From Sinorhizobium sp. 6-70 (GTDB lineage: Bacteria; Pseudomonadota; Alphaproteobacteria; Rhizobiales; Rhizobiaceae), in contig NZ_JASKLS010000014.1 of assembly GCF_030124375.1 (NCBI RefSeq), positions 1 through 64,000 on the forward strand: DNA of 64,000 nt, in the 5' to 3' direction. The notes beneath the pieces are model-generated. The model worked only from the letters and a program-made list of their open reading frames with translations, did not search any database and was not told where the DNA came from. This document shows, piece by piece, positions 35,025 to 43,320 of this stretch. How positions within the stretch are numbered: the stretch's first letter is position 1; every line of letters starts with the position of its first letter. The translations under genes were made by a program, and so were the position numbers.

Positions 35025-35636
35025 TCAATAGTCTTCGTTGAGGAACGTTGCTGTTGCGACCATCAGATAATCGCGCGGCATGCTGTCGCCGGCGGGCCGC
35101 AACTTGGTAACGAGCGGGCGGACGAGGTCGGTCATTACTTCCCAGCGGTAGTAAGCACGCACCATGGTGAAGTCGCGAGGGCCTCCGGGGGCAAACTCAA
35201 AGCCGCTGGTGTCGAGATCGGAGCCTGTTCTTGGCACCGCATCCGGAAAATTGCTCAGGTCGGGGATGTTACGGACATCCAAGTGGAGCTTTGCCGGCTG
35301 CGCCGCCTCCGTCGCCGAGCACGTCATCATGATGGCAATCTCATCGCAGAAGGCCTGGCGGAATTGCGCCTTGGTCATATCGGTCGGTTTGCCCTGGTTG
35401 AACGTGATTTCGCCGGTGCGAATTTTTCGCGCCAGGGTGTCCGTCGCGTTGGCAAGCAGTTGCTCGCCGGCAAAGGCGACGAAGGTTTCGATCGACGCGA
35501 AGACAATCACGGAGAAGGGGAGAAACAGAAGCGCGAACTCAATCGCCGTCGCGCCCCTCCTGTCACCAAGAAGGCGGCGAAGCAGGCTGCGCGGCGCGGA
35601 GCGCCGCAAAGATGATGTATTTCGCTCAGTCGTCAT
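35025..35636 (-). CDS. TadE/TadG-like minor pilin, pilus assembly protein
   Basis: A 203-aa protein with a basic N-terminus, the cleavage region RRGATAIEFALLFLPF and one hydrophobic helix (about residues 30-52), then a soluble domain with two cysteines (in QAFCDEIAIMMTCSA) that may form a disulfide. The ATAIEFA core resembles the major pilin's ATAIEYG, as expected for substrates of one peptidase. It lies upstream of the second TadE-like gene and downstream of the small secretin-domain gene on the minus strand. Confidence 0.78.
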   Translation of the reverse strand: MTTERNTSSLRRSAPRSLLRRLLGDRRGATAIEFALLFLPFSVIVFASIETFVAFAGEQLLANATDTLARKIRTGEITFNQGKPTDMTKAQFRQAFCDEIAIMMTCSATEAAQPAKLHLDVRNIPDLSNFPDAVPRTGSDLDTSGFEFAPGGPRDFTMVRAYYRWEVMTDLVRPLVTKLRPAGDSMPRDYLMVATATFLNEDY

Positions 35637-35742
35637 TGCGCCGTTCCGTCATGCAACGTCCGATCGGCGAAAATTAAAGCGGGATTGTTGAAATTTCGTT
35701 TGCGACGATCGGAAGAATTTTAGCGATCTTGAATTCTTGCGG

Positions 35743-36165
35743 TCAGTTTGTGCTTGCAGCTGATCCTTGACGCTCGGCGTGCCGCTCGCAGTTTGGCGTG
35801 CAGGAAAGGACCGTCCGCGAAGTCTGCTTGTAGACACGCACGGTATTGCCTTCGTCGATCGATACCAGGATGCGTTCGTCGACAATGGCGTTCCCGTCCT
35901 GGTCGAGTATCACGAGATTGGTCGTGCCGAAGTTGCGCCCCGTCAGCACGATCGTCTTCGAGTCTGCAACCGTCGCGTCAGCGACTTCCGAATTGCCGAT
36001 GATCACCTTGCTCACCGGTCGGTCGAGCTTCAGCACGCGCGCGTGATCCATGTATACGCGCATCATCTGTTCCTGAGCGTGCGTGGCGACCGGCGCGAAC
36101 ACGGCGACGAGCGCAGCGCCGAATGCGAGCGTGGCGATCCACTTGTGCGGGAAGAGCGTGTCCAT
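35743..36165 (-). CDS. Small periplasmic protein with a CpaC/RcpA N-terminal (secretin N) domain
   Basis: A 140-aa exported protein: a signal peptide ending near THAQ (about residue 30) followed by a single domain with VSKVIIGNSEVADATVADSKTIVL-type pattern (blocks IIGNSEVADA, LTGRNFGTTNLVILD), the same module that opens the CpaC secretin encoded at 38157. The secretin barrel is missing, so it is a stand-alone accessory domain. Two cysteines occur near the C-terminus. I chose the ATG at 36165 because AGGAAG lies five bases before it. It diverges from pilA and probably assists the outer-membrane pilus channel. Confidence 0.75.
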   Translation of the reverse strand: MDTLFPHKWIATLAFGAALVAVFAPVATHAQEQMMRVYMDHARVLKLDRPVSKVIIGNSEVADATVADSKTIVLTGRNFGTTNLVILDQDGNAIVDERILVSIDEGNTVRVYKQTSRTVLSCTPNCERHAERQGSAASTN

Positions 36166-36289
36166 GGTGCTTCCTGATGAGATGTCTGGCACATCTTCAC
36201 CTCTTTTGGTGAATGAACCGTTACGTAGATGCGCGGCAATTTACAGGGTCTCTTTCTTGAGCATTTACCCAAGAAAGCAGGATCGCCGC

Positions 36290-36305
36290 TTAACTTCACG
36301 GTAAC
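36290..36305. promoter_or_regulatory. CtrA-like box upstream of pilA, one mismatch
   Basis: TTAA (36290-36293), seven bases, then GTAAC (36301-36305) against the consensus TTAAC. It is about 110 bases before the pilA start in the divergent promoter region. pilA is a known CtrA target in Caulobacter, which supports the reading; binding here is inferred. Confidence 0.45.
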
Positions 36306-36416
36306 CGGTTTCCTTAAGCCGATGGCAATTCGCTCCCTGTAGCGTCCTGTCATCCGATCAACGGCAAACAGTTGGCGGAGTGCTGAACAACAAACACGTG
36401 AAGTAGGAGAATCACC

Positions 36417-36599
36417 ATGAAGACGATTTTCGCACGCCTGCTGAAGGACGAGTCCGGTGCAACGGCAATCGAATACGGCCTGATCGCAGCGCTGATTTCC
36501 GTCGCCCTGATCACAGGTGCTGGAGCGCTGGGTAGCGCCCTGGATAGCCAGTTCCAGGACCTCAGCACCTATCTCGATGTTGACCCCAAGGCCCCGTAA
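36417..36599 (+). CDS. pilA: Flp-family type IVb major pilin
   Basis: A 60-aa prepilin. A 14-residue basic leader ends in Gly14 (KDESG), followed by ATAIEYGLIAALISVALI, the Flp signature with Glu and Tyr at positions 5 and 6 of the mature protein. The prepilin peptidase CpaA, encoded next, should cleave after Gly14. GTAGGAG-like SD precedes the ATG. It is transcribed away from the small secretin-domain gene, and a strong terminator follows, so a short abundant pilA message is likely. Confidence 0.95.
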   Translation: MKTIFARLLKDESGATAIEYGLIAALISVALITGAGALGSALDSQFQDLSTYLDVDPKAP

Positions 36600-36616
36600 C
36601 TACACATCCCCTGCAT

Positions 36617-36651
36617 GGGCCGCCTTCGACGAAGGCGGCCCCACCTTTTTT
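36617..36651 (+). terminator. Intrinsic terminator after pilA
   Basis: GGCCGCCTTC (36618-36627) and GAAGGCGGCC (36631-36640) form a perfect 10-bp stem with a 3-base loop, followed after two to three bases by a T-run (36646-36651). It lies 18 bases after the pilA stop and before cpaA, so it should uncouple high pilin expression from the assembly genes, with partial readthrough possible. Confidence 0.9.
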
Positions 36652-36692
36652 GCGCGCCCTTGTGTTTTTGCCGACGAACGCCGAGAACTCGA

Positions 36693-37205
36693 ATGATTGA
36701 CGCAGCTATCTTCGTGGTCTTTCCATTGTGCCTGGCGTTCGCCGCGTTTTCCGATTTGATTACGATGACCATACCCAATCGCGCCTCGGCGATCCTGCTG
36801 GGCGCCTTTGTTGTGGTCGCGCCGCTAGCTGGGCTCGGTTTTGGCCAGATTGCGCTGCACGCGGCTGCGGCTGGAGCGGTCTTCGCCGTCTGCTTCTGTC
36901 TTTTTGCGCTCAACATCATGGGCGGAGGCGACACCAAGCTGTTGACGGCGAGCGCCATCTGGTTCGGCCTCACCACCTCGCTTGCAACGTTCCTTGTTTA
37001 CGTTTCCATTTTTGGCGGTGTGTTGACGCTCGCTGTTCTGTTCCTGCGCAAGCAAGAGAACACCATCCTCGCCGCCGGCATCCCGGTGCCGCGCCTGCTT
37101 TTGACCGCCAAGAAGATCCCGTACGGCATAGCTATTGCGCTTGGTGGTTTTGCCGCTTACCCCTCGTCACCGCTGATGCAGGCCGTGTTCGCGCGGCTTT
37201 CATAA
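36693..37205 (+). CDS. cpaA: Prepilin peptidase of the Flp pilus (TadV/CpaA)
   Basis: A 170-aa integral membrane aspartic peptidase with about five to six helices. The first catalytic Asp is in FAAFSDLITMTIPNR and the second in the GGGDTKLL motif (MGGGDTKLLTASA), the hallmark of type IV prepilin peptidases. It is the short form without the methylase domain, as usual in Tad systems. The ATG at 36693 gives the standard N-terminus. It should cleave PilA and the two TadE-like proteins. Confidence 0.92.
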   Translation: MIDAAIFVVFPLCLAFAAFSDLITMTIPNRASAILLGAFVVVAPLAGLGFGQIALHAAAAGAVFAVCFCLFALNIMGGGDTKLLTASAIWFGLTTSLATFLVYVSIFGGVLTLAVLFLRKQENTILAAGIPVPRLLLTAKKIPYGIAIALGGFAAYPSSPLMQAVFARLS

Positions 37206-37339
37206 GAGCTCGTCTGCCGCTCGCGATATTGATTCGCGCAAGCATTCGTTAACCACGTCCGTATCCAGCTCGTTAACCATAATTACACCAATTCCTGATC
37301 AATCTGGCCGAGGGCATTTCTTGGGGCTTGGGGACGATC

Positions 37340-38149
37340 ATGAAACCGGTGCGCATCATCATTCTGGCAGTGGCCGTGGTTTCGGCCGCCGCGGCCGGGC
37401 TGCTCGCCACGAAGCTCACCCGCGGTCCGGCGCCGCGAACAGCCGAACCGGTTATCGAGCAGGCGCCGACGGTCAACGTGCTGGTCGCCAGCAAGAGCCT
37501 GCCAGTCGGTTCGCGGCTCGGAGCCGATTCGATCCATTGGATGGCCTGGCCGAAAGACGGCATCGTCGAAGGACTGATTACCGAGGAAAATCGGCCGGGC
37601 GCGGTCGACGACCTCTCGGGCGCCGTCGTGCGCCTGCCGATCTTCACCGGCGAGCCGGTCCGCCAGGAAAAAATCGCCGACTCTTCGAGCCGCATCATGT
37701 CGTCGCTGTTGCCAGCCGGAAAGCGGGCCGTTGCAACGGAAATTACCGTCGCCACGGGGGCGGGCGGCTTCATCCTGCCGAACGACCGCGTCGACGTCAT
37801 CATGGTGCGCAAGTCCGACGGCGACGTCTACCTGACCGAAACCGTGTTGAGTAACGTCCGGGTGTTGGCGATCGATCAGCAGGTCGAAGAGAAGGACGAC
37901 GGTTCGAAATCGGTCGTCGGTACGACCGCGACGCTCGAGCTGACGCCCGATCAATCCAAGGTCATGACGGTAGCGCAGCAGATGGCCGAGCGCATTTCGT
38001 TGGCGCTTCGCAGTGTCGCCGATGCGCAGGAGGCCGATACAAACGCTGCCGACTATCTCCTGAGCGGTGACGGTCAACCGAGCATTCAAGTCATCAAGTC
38101 GGGCTCCATCGTCAAGAACGATGCTGCCGCAGTCCAGAACGAGAAATGA
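37340..38149 (+). CDS. cpaB: Flp pilus assembly protein CpaB (RcpC)
   Basis: A 269-aa protein with an N-terminal transmembrane helix (about residues 5-24) and a periplasmic SAF-type domain (VLVASKSLPVGSRLGADSIHW) found in CpaB/RcpC and flagellar FlgA relatives. It probably works in the periplasm with the secretin CpaC. The ATG at 37340 follows GGGGACG. A 134-base gap upstream carries two CGTTAACCA direct repeats, so the cpaB-to-tadC run may have its own promoter. Confidence 0.9.
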   Translation: MKPVRIIILAVAVVSAAAAGLLATKLTRGPAPRTAEPVIEQAPTVNVLVASKSLPVGSRLGADSIHWMAWPKDGIVEGLITEENRPGAVDDLSGAVVRLPIFTGEPVRQEKIADSSSRIMSSLLPAGKRAVATEITVATGAGGFILPNDRVDVIMVRKSDGDVYLTETVLSNVRVLAIDQQVEEKDDGSKSVVGTTATLELTPDQSKVMTVAQQMAERISLALRSVADAQEADTNAADYLLSGDGQPSIQVIKSGSIVKNDAAAVQNEK

Positions 38150-38156
38150 CGATCGG

Positions 38157-39716
38157 ATGGGGCGCAAGGTGAAGCGGAACGGAAACATATTTCGAACGTC
38201 GGTCGCAGCTGGCCTGTCGTTCTGCCTGGCCTTTTCGGGCATGGCACTGCCGGTGACGCCCGCGGCTGAGGCGGCCGCATCGTCGGTCGTCAGAATCGCG
38301 GAGAGTGGCCCGGGCGCAAAGAAAACGATCAATCTCGGTCTCAACAAGGCCGTCGTCGTCGATCTCCCGGCGGATGCCCACGACATTCTGGTCGCCGATC
38401 CATCACTTGCCGATGCGGTCACCCGCACCTCCCGGCGCATCTATTTGTTCGGCAAGGCCGTCGGCCAGACGAATATTTTCGTCTTCGGGCCGAATGGCGA
38501 GGAAATCGTCAGTCTTGAGGTTGCAGTCGAGCGCGATGTAGCAGGTCTCGAAGCGAACCTGAGGCGCTTCATTCCCGATGCGGATATCAATGTCGAAATC
38601 ATCTCCGACAACGTCGTCCTGACCGGCACCGTCCGCACTCCGCTAGACTCCACCAAGGCAGTTGATCTTGCGCGTGCCTTCCTGAAAGGCGGCGAGGCAA
38701 CGACACGCAACATCACCGCGCAGGGCAATAACGGCGACGCGGATATTTTCGCTGAAGACCGCCAGAGCTCGCAGATCGTCAATCTGCTGACAATCGAGGG
38801 GGACGACCAAGTGACGCTGAAGGTCACGGTTGCCGAGGTCAGCAGGCAAGTGTTGAAGCAGCTCGGCTTCAACGGCAGCGTCGGGGACGGCGAAAGCGGC
38901 ATTGGCTTCCGCAACCCTGCCAATCTCGGCGATGCGATTGGCGTGGGGGCGAATGCGCTCATCAAGAGATCGATCGGCCCCACGACTATTGCGAGCTACA
39001 TCAACGCAATGGAACAGGCGGGCGTCATGCGAACGCTGGCCGAACCAAGTCTGACGGCGATTTCCGGCCAGGAGGCCAAGTTCTATGTCGGTGGCGAATT
39101 CAGGCTTGCCGGAGTGCAGGGTGTCGAAGAGGAAGAGGACGAGGTTACCGGAGAGACTAAACCGGTGGTCAAGCGAGAAGTGAACGACGTCGAATACGGC
39201 ATTCGACTGAACTTCAAGCCCGTCGTTCTCGGTCCCGGCCGCATAAGTCTGGCGATCGAAACGGACGTGTCCGAGCCGACCTATGAGGGTTCGGTCGTTA
39301 CCGGTAATGGTACGACCAGTATTCCAGGGCAAACATTTCTGGGCATCCGCCGGCGCGAGGCTTCGACCAGCGTCGAACTTCCGTCGGGCGGCTCGATCGT
39401 CATCGCCGGTCTGGTGCAGGACAATATCCGTCAGGCGATGTCGGGCCTGCCGGGCGCGGCGAAGATTCCGATCCTCGGCACCCTGTTCCGCAGCAAGGAC
39501 TTCGTACGCAACGAAACGGAACTCGTGATCATCGCGACACCCTATCTGGTGCGTCCAGTCGCTCGCGCAGCGCTTTCGCGTCCCGACGACAACTTCAACC
39601 CGGCCAACGACCTCGAAAGCTTCTTCCTTGGTCGCGTCAACCGGATCTATGGACGTCCCGAGGCGCCGGCACCTGTCGGTCGCTACCACGGCAATGTCGG
39701 CTTCATCTACAAATAG
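38157..39716 (+). CDS. cpaC: Flp pilus outer-membrane secretin CpaC (RcpA)
   Basis: A 519-aa exported secretin. After a signal peptide (about residues 1-40) comes the pilus N-domain (NLGLNKAVVVDLPADAHDILV-type blocks, VFGPNGEEIV), a BON-like domain, and a C-terminal type II/III secretin barrel with VELPSGGSIVIAGLVQDN and IPILGTLFRSK. It should form the pore through which the Flp pilus leaves the cell. It starts seven bases after cpaB. The N-domain is shared with the small protein at 35743-36165. Confidence 0.93.
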   Translation: MGRKVKRNGNIFRTSVAAGLSFCLAFSGMALPVTPAAEAAASSVVRIAESGPGAKKTINLGLNKAVVVDLPADAHDILVADPSLADAVTRTSRRIYLFGKAVGQTNIFVFGPNGEEIVSLEVAVERDVAGLEANLRRFIPDADINVEIISDNVVLTGTVRTPLDSTKAVDLARAFLKGGEATTRNITAQGNNGDADIFAEDRQSSQIVNLLTIEGDDQVTLKVTVAEVSRQVLKQLGFNGSVGDGESGIGFRNPANLGDAIGVGANALIKRSIGPTTIASYINAMEQAGVMRTLAEPSLTAISGQEAKFYVGGEFRLAGVQGVEEEEDEVTGETKPVVKREVNDVEYGIRLNFKPVVLGPGRISLAIETDVSEPTYEGSVVTGNGTTSIPGQTFLGIRRREASTSVELPSGGSIVIAGLVQDNIRQAMSGLPGAAKIPILGTLFRSKDFVRNETELVIIATPYLVRPVARAALSRPDDNFNPANDLESFFLGRVNRIYGRPEAPAPVGRYHGNVGFIYK

Positions 39717-39724
39717 GTCGGGTC

Positions 39725-40462
39725 ATGGAAAACCGCAGCACAGCGCAGAACAGTCCTGAAAGGCAGACCCGGATGTCCCTCGACAGAAGCCGTCTTCCCG
39801 CACGCCGCATTCTTGCCCTGGCAATCGTTGCCGGTCTGCTTGCAGGTTGCGGAAGCAAAGACAAGCTGGCGACCGGCGCGATCCCGGACGACTATCGCAC
39901 ACGGCATCCGATCGTCCTTGCCGAGGCGGAGCGGACGATCGATATTCCGGTCGCCTCTGGAGACACGCGGCTCTCCCAGGGCACACGCGAGGTCATCCGC
40001 GGATTTGCAGCGGAATACCGCAACGCCTCCACCGGCGTCATCCAGATCATGCTGCCGCGCGGATCGGTCAACAGCCATGCCGCCCACCTCGTCCGCAAGG
40101 ACATACGCCGCCAGTTGGCGTCGGTTGGTGTGCCGGCGAAGAGGGTGATCGAAACCGGCTACGAAGCCGGTGCAACCGGCGACGCGGCGCCCATTCGCTT
40201 GAGCTATGTCGCGATTGCCGCGCAGACCGCACCCTGCGGCGAGTGGCCGGAGGATCTAACGCTCAATACCCTCCAAAACCGCAACTACTACAACTTCGGT
40301 TGCGCCACCCAGTCCAATCTCGCCGCCCAGATCTCCAATCCGACGGATCTCATCGGCCCGCGCCAGATGTCGCCGATCGATGCCCAGCAGCGTGGCGAAG
40401 TGATCAACTCCTGGCGCGGCACGGACACGGACACCGGCGGCACGACAATCATCTTCAATTGA
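39725..40462 (+). CDS. cpaD: Flp pilus lipoprotein CpaD
   Basis: A 245-aa lipoprotein: signal segment LALAIVAGLLAGC with lipobox Cys near residue 42, then a periplasmic domain with PCGEWPEDL and NYYNFGCATQSNLAAQI, typical of CpaD. It probably helps secretin assembly or stability in the outer membrane. The start is either ATG 39725 or ATG 39773; the second gives a more ordinary lipoprotein leader. The stop touches the start region of cpaE. Confidence 0.9.
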   Translation: MENRSTAQNSPERQTRMSLDRSRLPARRILALAIVAGLLAGCGSKDKLATGAIPDDYRTRHPIVLAEAERTIDIPVASGDTRLSQGTREVIRGFAAEYRNASTGVIQIMLPRGSVNSHAAHLVRKDIRRQLASVGVPAKRVIETGYEAGATGDAAPIRLSYVAIAAQTAPCGEWPEDLTLNTLQNRNYYNFGCATQSNLAAQISNPTDLIGPRQMSPIDAQQRGEVINSWRGTDTDTGGTTIIFN

Positions 40463-40479
40463 TGACCCGGGGAACAGCG

Positions 40480-41766
40480 ATGAGCGCCATTGAATACAGC
40501 ATCGACAGCGGCGGAGCAGCGGACTTTCCCGCCGACGCAGCGCGCCCGGGCGACCTCGACCAGTTGAGACCGCTGCCGCGCATTTCGATCCATGCGTTCT
40601 GCGAGAGCGACACCGTGCAGCGGCTTATGGAGCGCTGCGGTCAGGATCGTCGCATGGCGAAGGTCAGTCTTCGGATCACCGGCGGCAGCATCGCCGCCGC
40701 CGCCAACATGTTCGCCAGCGTATCGACCCCTAACCTGATCATCCTGGAAACCGGCACCGAACCGCGCTCGCTGCTCGCCGAACTCGCGCCCCTGGCGGAA
40801 GTCTGCGACCCGAGCACCAAGGTGATCATCATCGGCCGCCACAACGACATAGCGCTCTACCGCGATCTGATCCGCCACGGCATTTCGGAATACATGGTTG
40901 CCCCGGTGTCGATGGCAGATGTCCTGACAGCTGTTTCGGCGATCTTCGTCGATCCCGAGGCGGAGCCCTTGGGTCGCAGCCTTGCGTTCATCGGCGCGAA
41001 GGGCGGCTGCGGCTCATCGATCATCGCGCACAATTGCGCCTGGGGCATTTCCAATCTGTTTTCGACAGAGACCATTCTCGCGGATCTCGACCTGCCTTAT
41101 GGAACGGCGAATATCGATTTCGACCAGGACCCGCCGCAGGGTATTTCGGAAGCGGTCTTTGCGCCCGATAGGCTCGACGAGGTCTTTCTCGACCGTCTTC
41201 TGACGAAATGTTCCGAGCATTTGTCGTTGCTCGCCGCACCTTCGATGCTCGATCGCGCTTACGACTTCGAGGCGGGCGCCTTCCATCCGATCCTCGAAAT
41301 TCTGCAACGCAGCGCGCCCGTCTCGGTCCTTGACGTGCCGCATGTCTGGTCCGATTGGACACGCTCGGTTCTGTCCGAGGCCGACGAAGTGGTCGTCACG
41401 GCCGTTCCGGATCTCGCCAGCCTCAGAAACACCAAGAACCTCTTCGACGCGCTGAAGAAAATTCGTCCGAACGACAAGGCGCCGCATCTCGTCTTGAACC
41501 AGGTGGGTATGCCGAAGCGGCCGGAAATCGCGCCGAACGAATTCTGCGAGTCGCTCGAGCTCGAAGCCGCCGCCATTATTCCCTTCGATGCGGTTCTCTT
41601 CGGCAACGCTTCCAACAGTGGACGCATGATCGCGGAAATCGACAAGAAGTCTCCGGTTGCCGAGACCTTCTCGCAGGTGGCGCATCTGCTGACTGGACGC
41701 GCGACGATCAAGAAGGCGCGCAAGGGGGGACTCGGCAAGGTGCTTGCCCGGCTCCGCGGGCGGTAG
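40480..41766 (+). CDS. cpaE: Flp pilus ATPase-like localisation protein CpaE (TadZ)
   Basis: A 428-aa MinD/ParA-type protein. The N-terminal part is a receiver-like domain (atypical, TKVIIIGRHNDIALYRDLIRHG), and the C-terminal part has a deviant Walker A GAKGGCGSS at residues 172-180 and a MinD-like fold. TadZ/CpaE proteins place the pilus machine at the pole. ATG 40480 is preferred because CGGGGA lies seven bases before it; an ATG at 40462 adds six residues. Confidence 0.92.
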   Translation: MSAIEYSIDSGGAADFPADAARPGDLDQLRPLPRISIHAFCESDTVQRLMERCGQDRRMAKVSLRITGGSIAAAANMFASVSTPNLIILETGTEPRSLLAELAPLAEVCDPSTKVIIIGRHNDIALYRDLIRHGISEYMVAPVSMADVLTAVSAIFVDPEAEPLGRSLAFIGAKGGCGSSIIAHNCAWGISNLFSTETILADLDLPYGTANIDFDQDPPQGISEAVFAPDRLDEVFLDRLLTKCSEHLSLLAAPSMLDRAYDFEAGAFHPILEILQRSAPVSVLDVPHVWSDWTRSVLSEADEVVVTAVPDLASLRNTKNLFDALKKIRPNDKAPHLVLNQVGMPKRPEIAPNEFCESLELEAAAIIPFDAVLFGNASNSGRMIAEIDKKSPVAETFSQVAHLLTGRATIKKARKGGLGKVLARLRGR

Positions 41767-41791
41767 GCAATGAAGCAACCGGATTGAAGTG

Positions 41792-43258
41792 ATGTTTGGC
41801 AAACGCGGAAATGAAGGTTTTGGCAAGGCTGGCGTGACGAGCCCTGTGGTTCCGCCGCCCATGCCGGCCGCACAGCCGATCGCTGCGGAGCGACCGTCAG
41901 CGCCCGTTATCGCCGAGCCCGTTGTTGCCCCCGTCCGCCCGCAACCGGCGGCTCCGCCGGCGCGTCGGCGCGCGGCCAGGGACGAGGACTATTACGACAC
42001 CAAATCGCAGGTCTTTTCTGCGCTGATCGACACGATCGATCTCTCGCAGCTCTCAAAGCTCGATACCGAAAGCGCGCGCGAAGAAATTCGCGATATCGTC
42101 AACGATATCATCACCATCAAGAACTTCGCGATGTCGATCGCCGAGCAGGAGGAACTGCTCGATGACATCTGCAACGACGTACTCGGATATGGCCCGCTGG
42201 AGCCGCTGCTTGCGCGCGACGATATCGCCGACATCATGGTCAACGGCGCCGGACAGACCTTTATCGAAGTCGGCGGCAAGGTGCAGGAATCGGAAGTCCG
42301 CTTCCGCGACAACGCGCAATTGCTGTCGATCTGCCAGCGTATCGTCAGCCAGGTAGGCCGGCGCGTCGACGAATCGAGTCCGATCTGCGACGCGCGCCTG
42401 CCCGATGGATCCCGCGTCAACGTCATCGCCCCGCCCCTGGCGATCGATGGCACGGCGCTCACGATCCGCAAGTTCAAGAAAGACAAGCTGACGCTGGAAC
42501 AATTGGTGCGGTTCGGATCGATTACGCCGGAGGGTGCCGTTCTCCTGCAGATTATCGGCCGCGTCCGCTGCAACATCGTCATTTCCGGCGGCACCGGCTC
42601 GGGCAAGACGACGCTGCTCAATTGTCTCACGCGCTATATCGATACCGACGAAAGGGTCATCACCTGCGAGGATTCGGCCGAACTGCAGCTGCAGCAGCCG
42701 CATGTGGTGCGCCTCGAAACCCGTCCGCCGAACATCGAGGGCGAGGGCGAGATCACCATGCGTGACCTCATCAAGAACTGCCTGCGCATGCGCCCCGAGC
42801 GCATTATCGTCGGCGAAGTGCGCGGCCCGGAGGTCTTCGACCTCTTGCAGGCGATGAACACCGGTCACGACGGTTCGATGGGCACGATCCACGCCAACAC
42901 GCCGCGGGAATGCCTGAGCCGCATGGAATCGATGATTGCCATGGGCGGCTATACGCTGCCGGCCAAGACGGTTCGGGAAATCATCGCGGGCTCGATCGAC
43001 GTCATCATCCAGGCTTCGCGCCTGCGCGACGGATCCCGCCGGATCACCCACATCACCGAAGTGGTCGGCATGGAAGGCGATGTAGTCATCACGCAGGACC
43101 TGATGCGCTACGAAATCGACGGCGAGGACGCCAATGGCCGGATTATCGGCCGCCACGTTTCGACCGGCATCGGCCGGCCGCATTTCTGGGACCGCGCGCG
43201 TTATTTCAACGAGGACAAGCGGCTCGCCGCGACGCTCGACGCAATGGAAAAGAACTAG
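41792..43258 (+). CDS. cpaF: Flp pilus assembly ATPase CpaF (TadA)
   Basis: A 488-aa secretion ATPase of the VirB11/PulE superfamily. A Pro/Ala-rich N-terminal linker of about 60 residues precedes the ATPase. Walker A GGTGSGKTT is at residues 266-274, the Asp box follows at EDSAELQL, Walker B at RIIVGEVRG and the His box at GHDGSMGTIHA. It powers extension, and in some species retraction, of the Flp pilus at the cytoplasmic face. Start is ATG 41792 (a GTG lies one codon before). Confidence 0.95.
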   Translation: MFGKRGNEGFGKAGVTSPVVPPPMPAAQPIAAERPSAPVIAEPVVAPVRPQPAAPPARRRAARDEDYYDTKSQVFSALIDTIDLSQLSKLDTESAREEIRDIVNDIITIKNFAMSIAEQEELLDDICNDVLGYGPLEPLLARDDIADIMVNGAGQTFIEVGGKVQESEVRFRDNAQLLSICQRIVSQVGRRVDESSPICDARLPDGSRVNVIAPPLAIDGTALTIRKFKKDKLTLEQLVRFGSITPEGAVLLQIIGRVRCNIVISGGTGSGKTTLLNCLTRYIDTDERVITCEDSAELQLQQPHVVRLETRPPNIEGEGEITMRDLIKNCLRMRPERIIVGEVRGPEVFDLLQAMNTGHDGSMGTIHANTPRECLSRMESMIAMGGYTLPAKTVREIIAGSIDVIIQASRLRDGSRRITHITEVVGMEGDVVITQDLMRYEIDGEDANGRIIGRHVSTGIGRPHFWDRARYFNEDKRLAATLDAMEKN

Positions 43259-43320
43259 CGGGAGAGAGCGAAGAATGGCTCCGCGACCACGCCCGCTGAC
43301 GTAAGGAAACAGGTTCGACG

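Noticed and set aside
37273..37288. Possible CtrA box before cpaB
   Set aside because: The second half-site comes after six rather than seven bases and reads TTAC, so it does not fit the consensus; only the GTTAACC repeat was kept as a finding.
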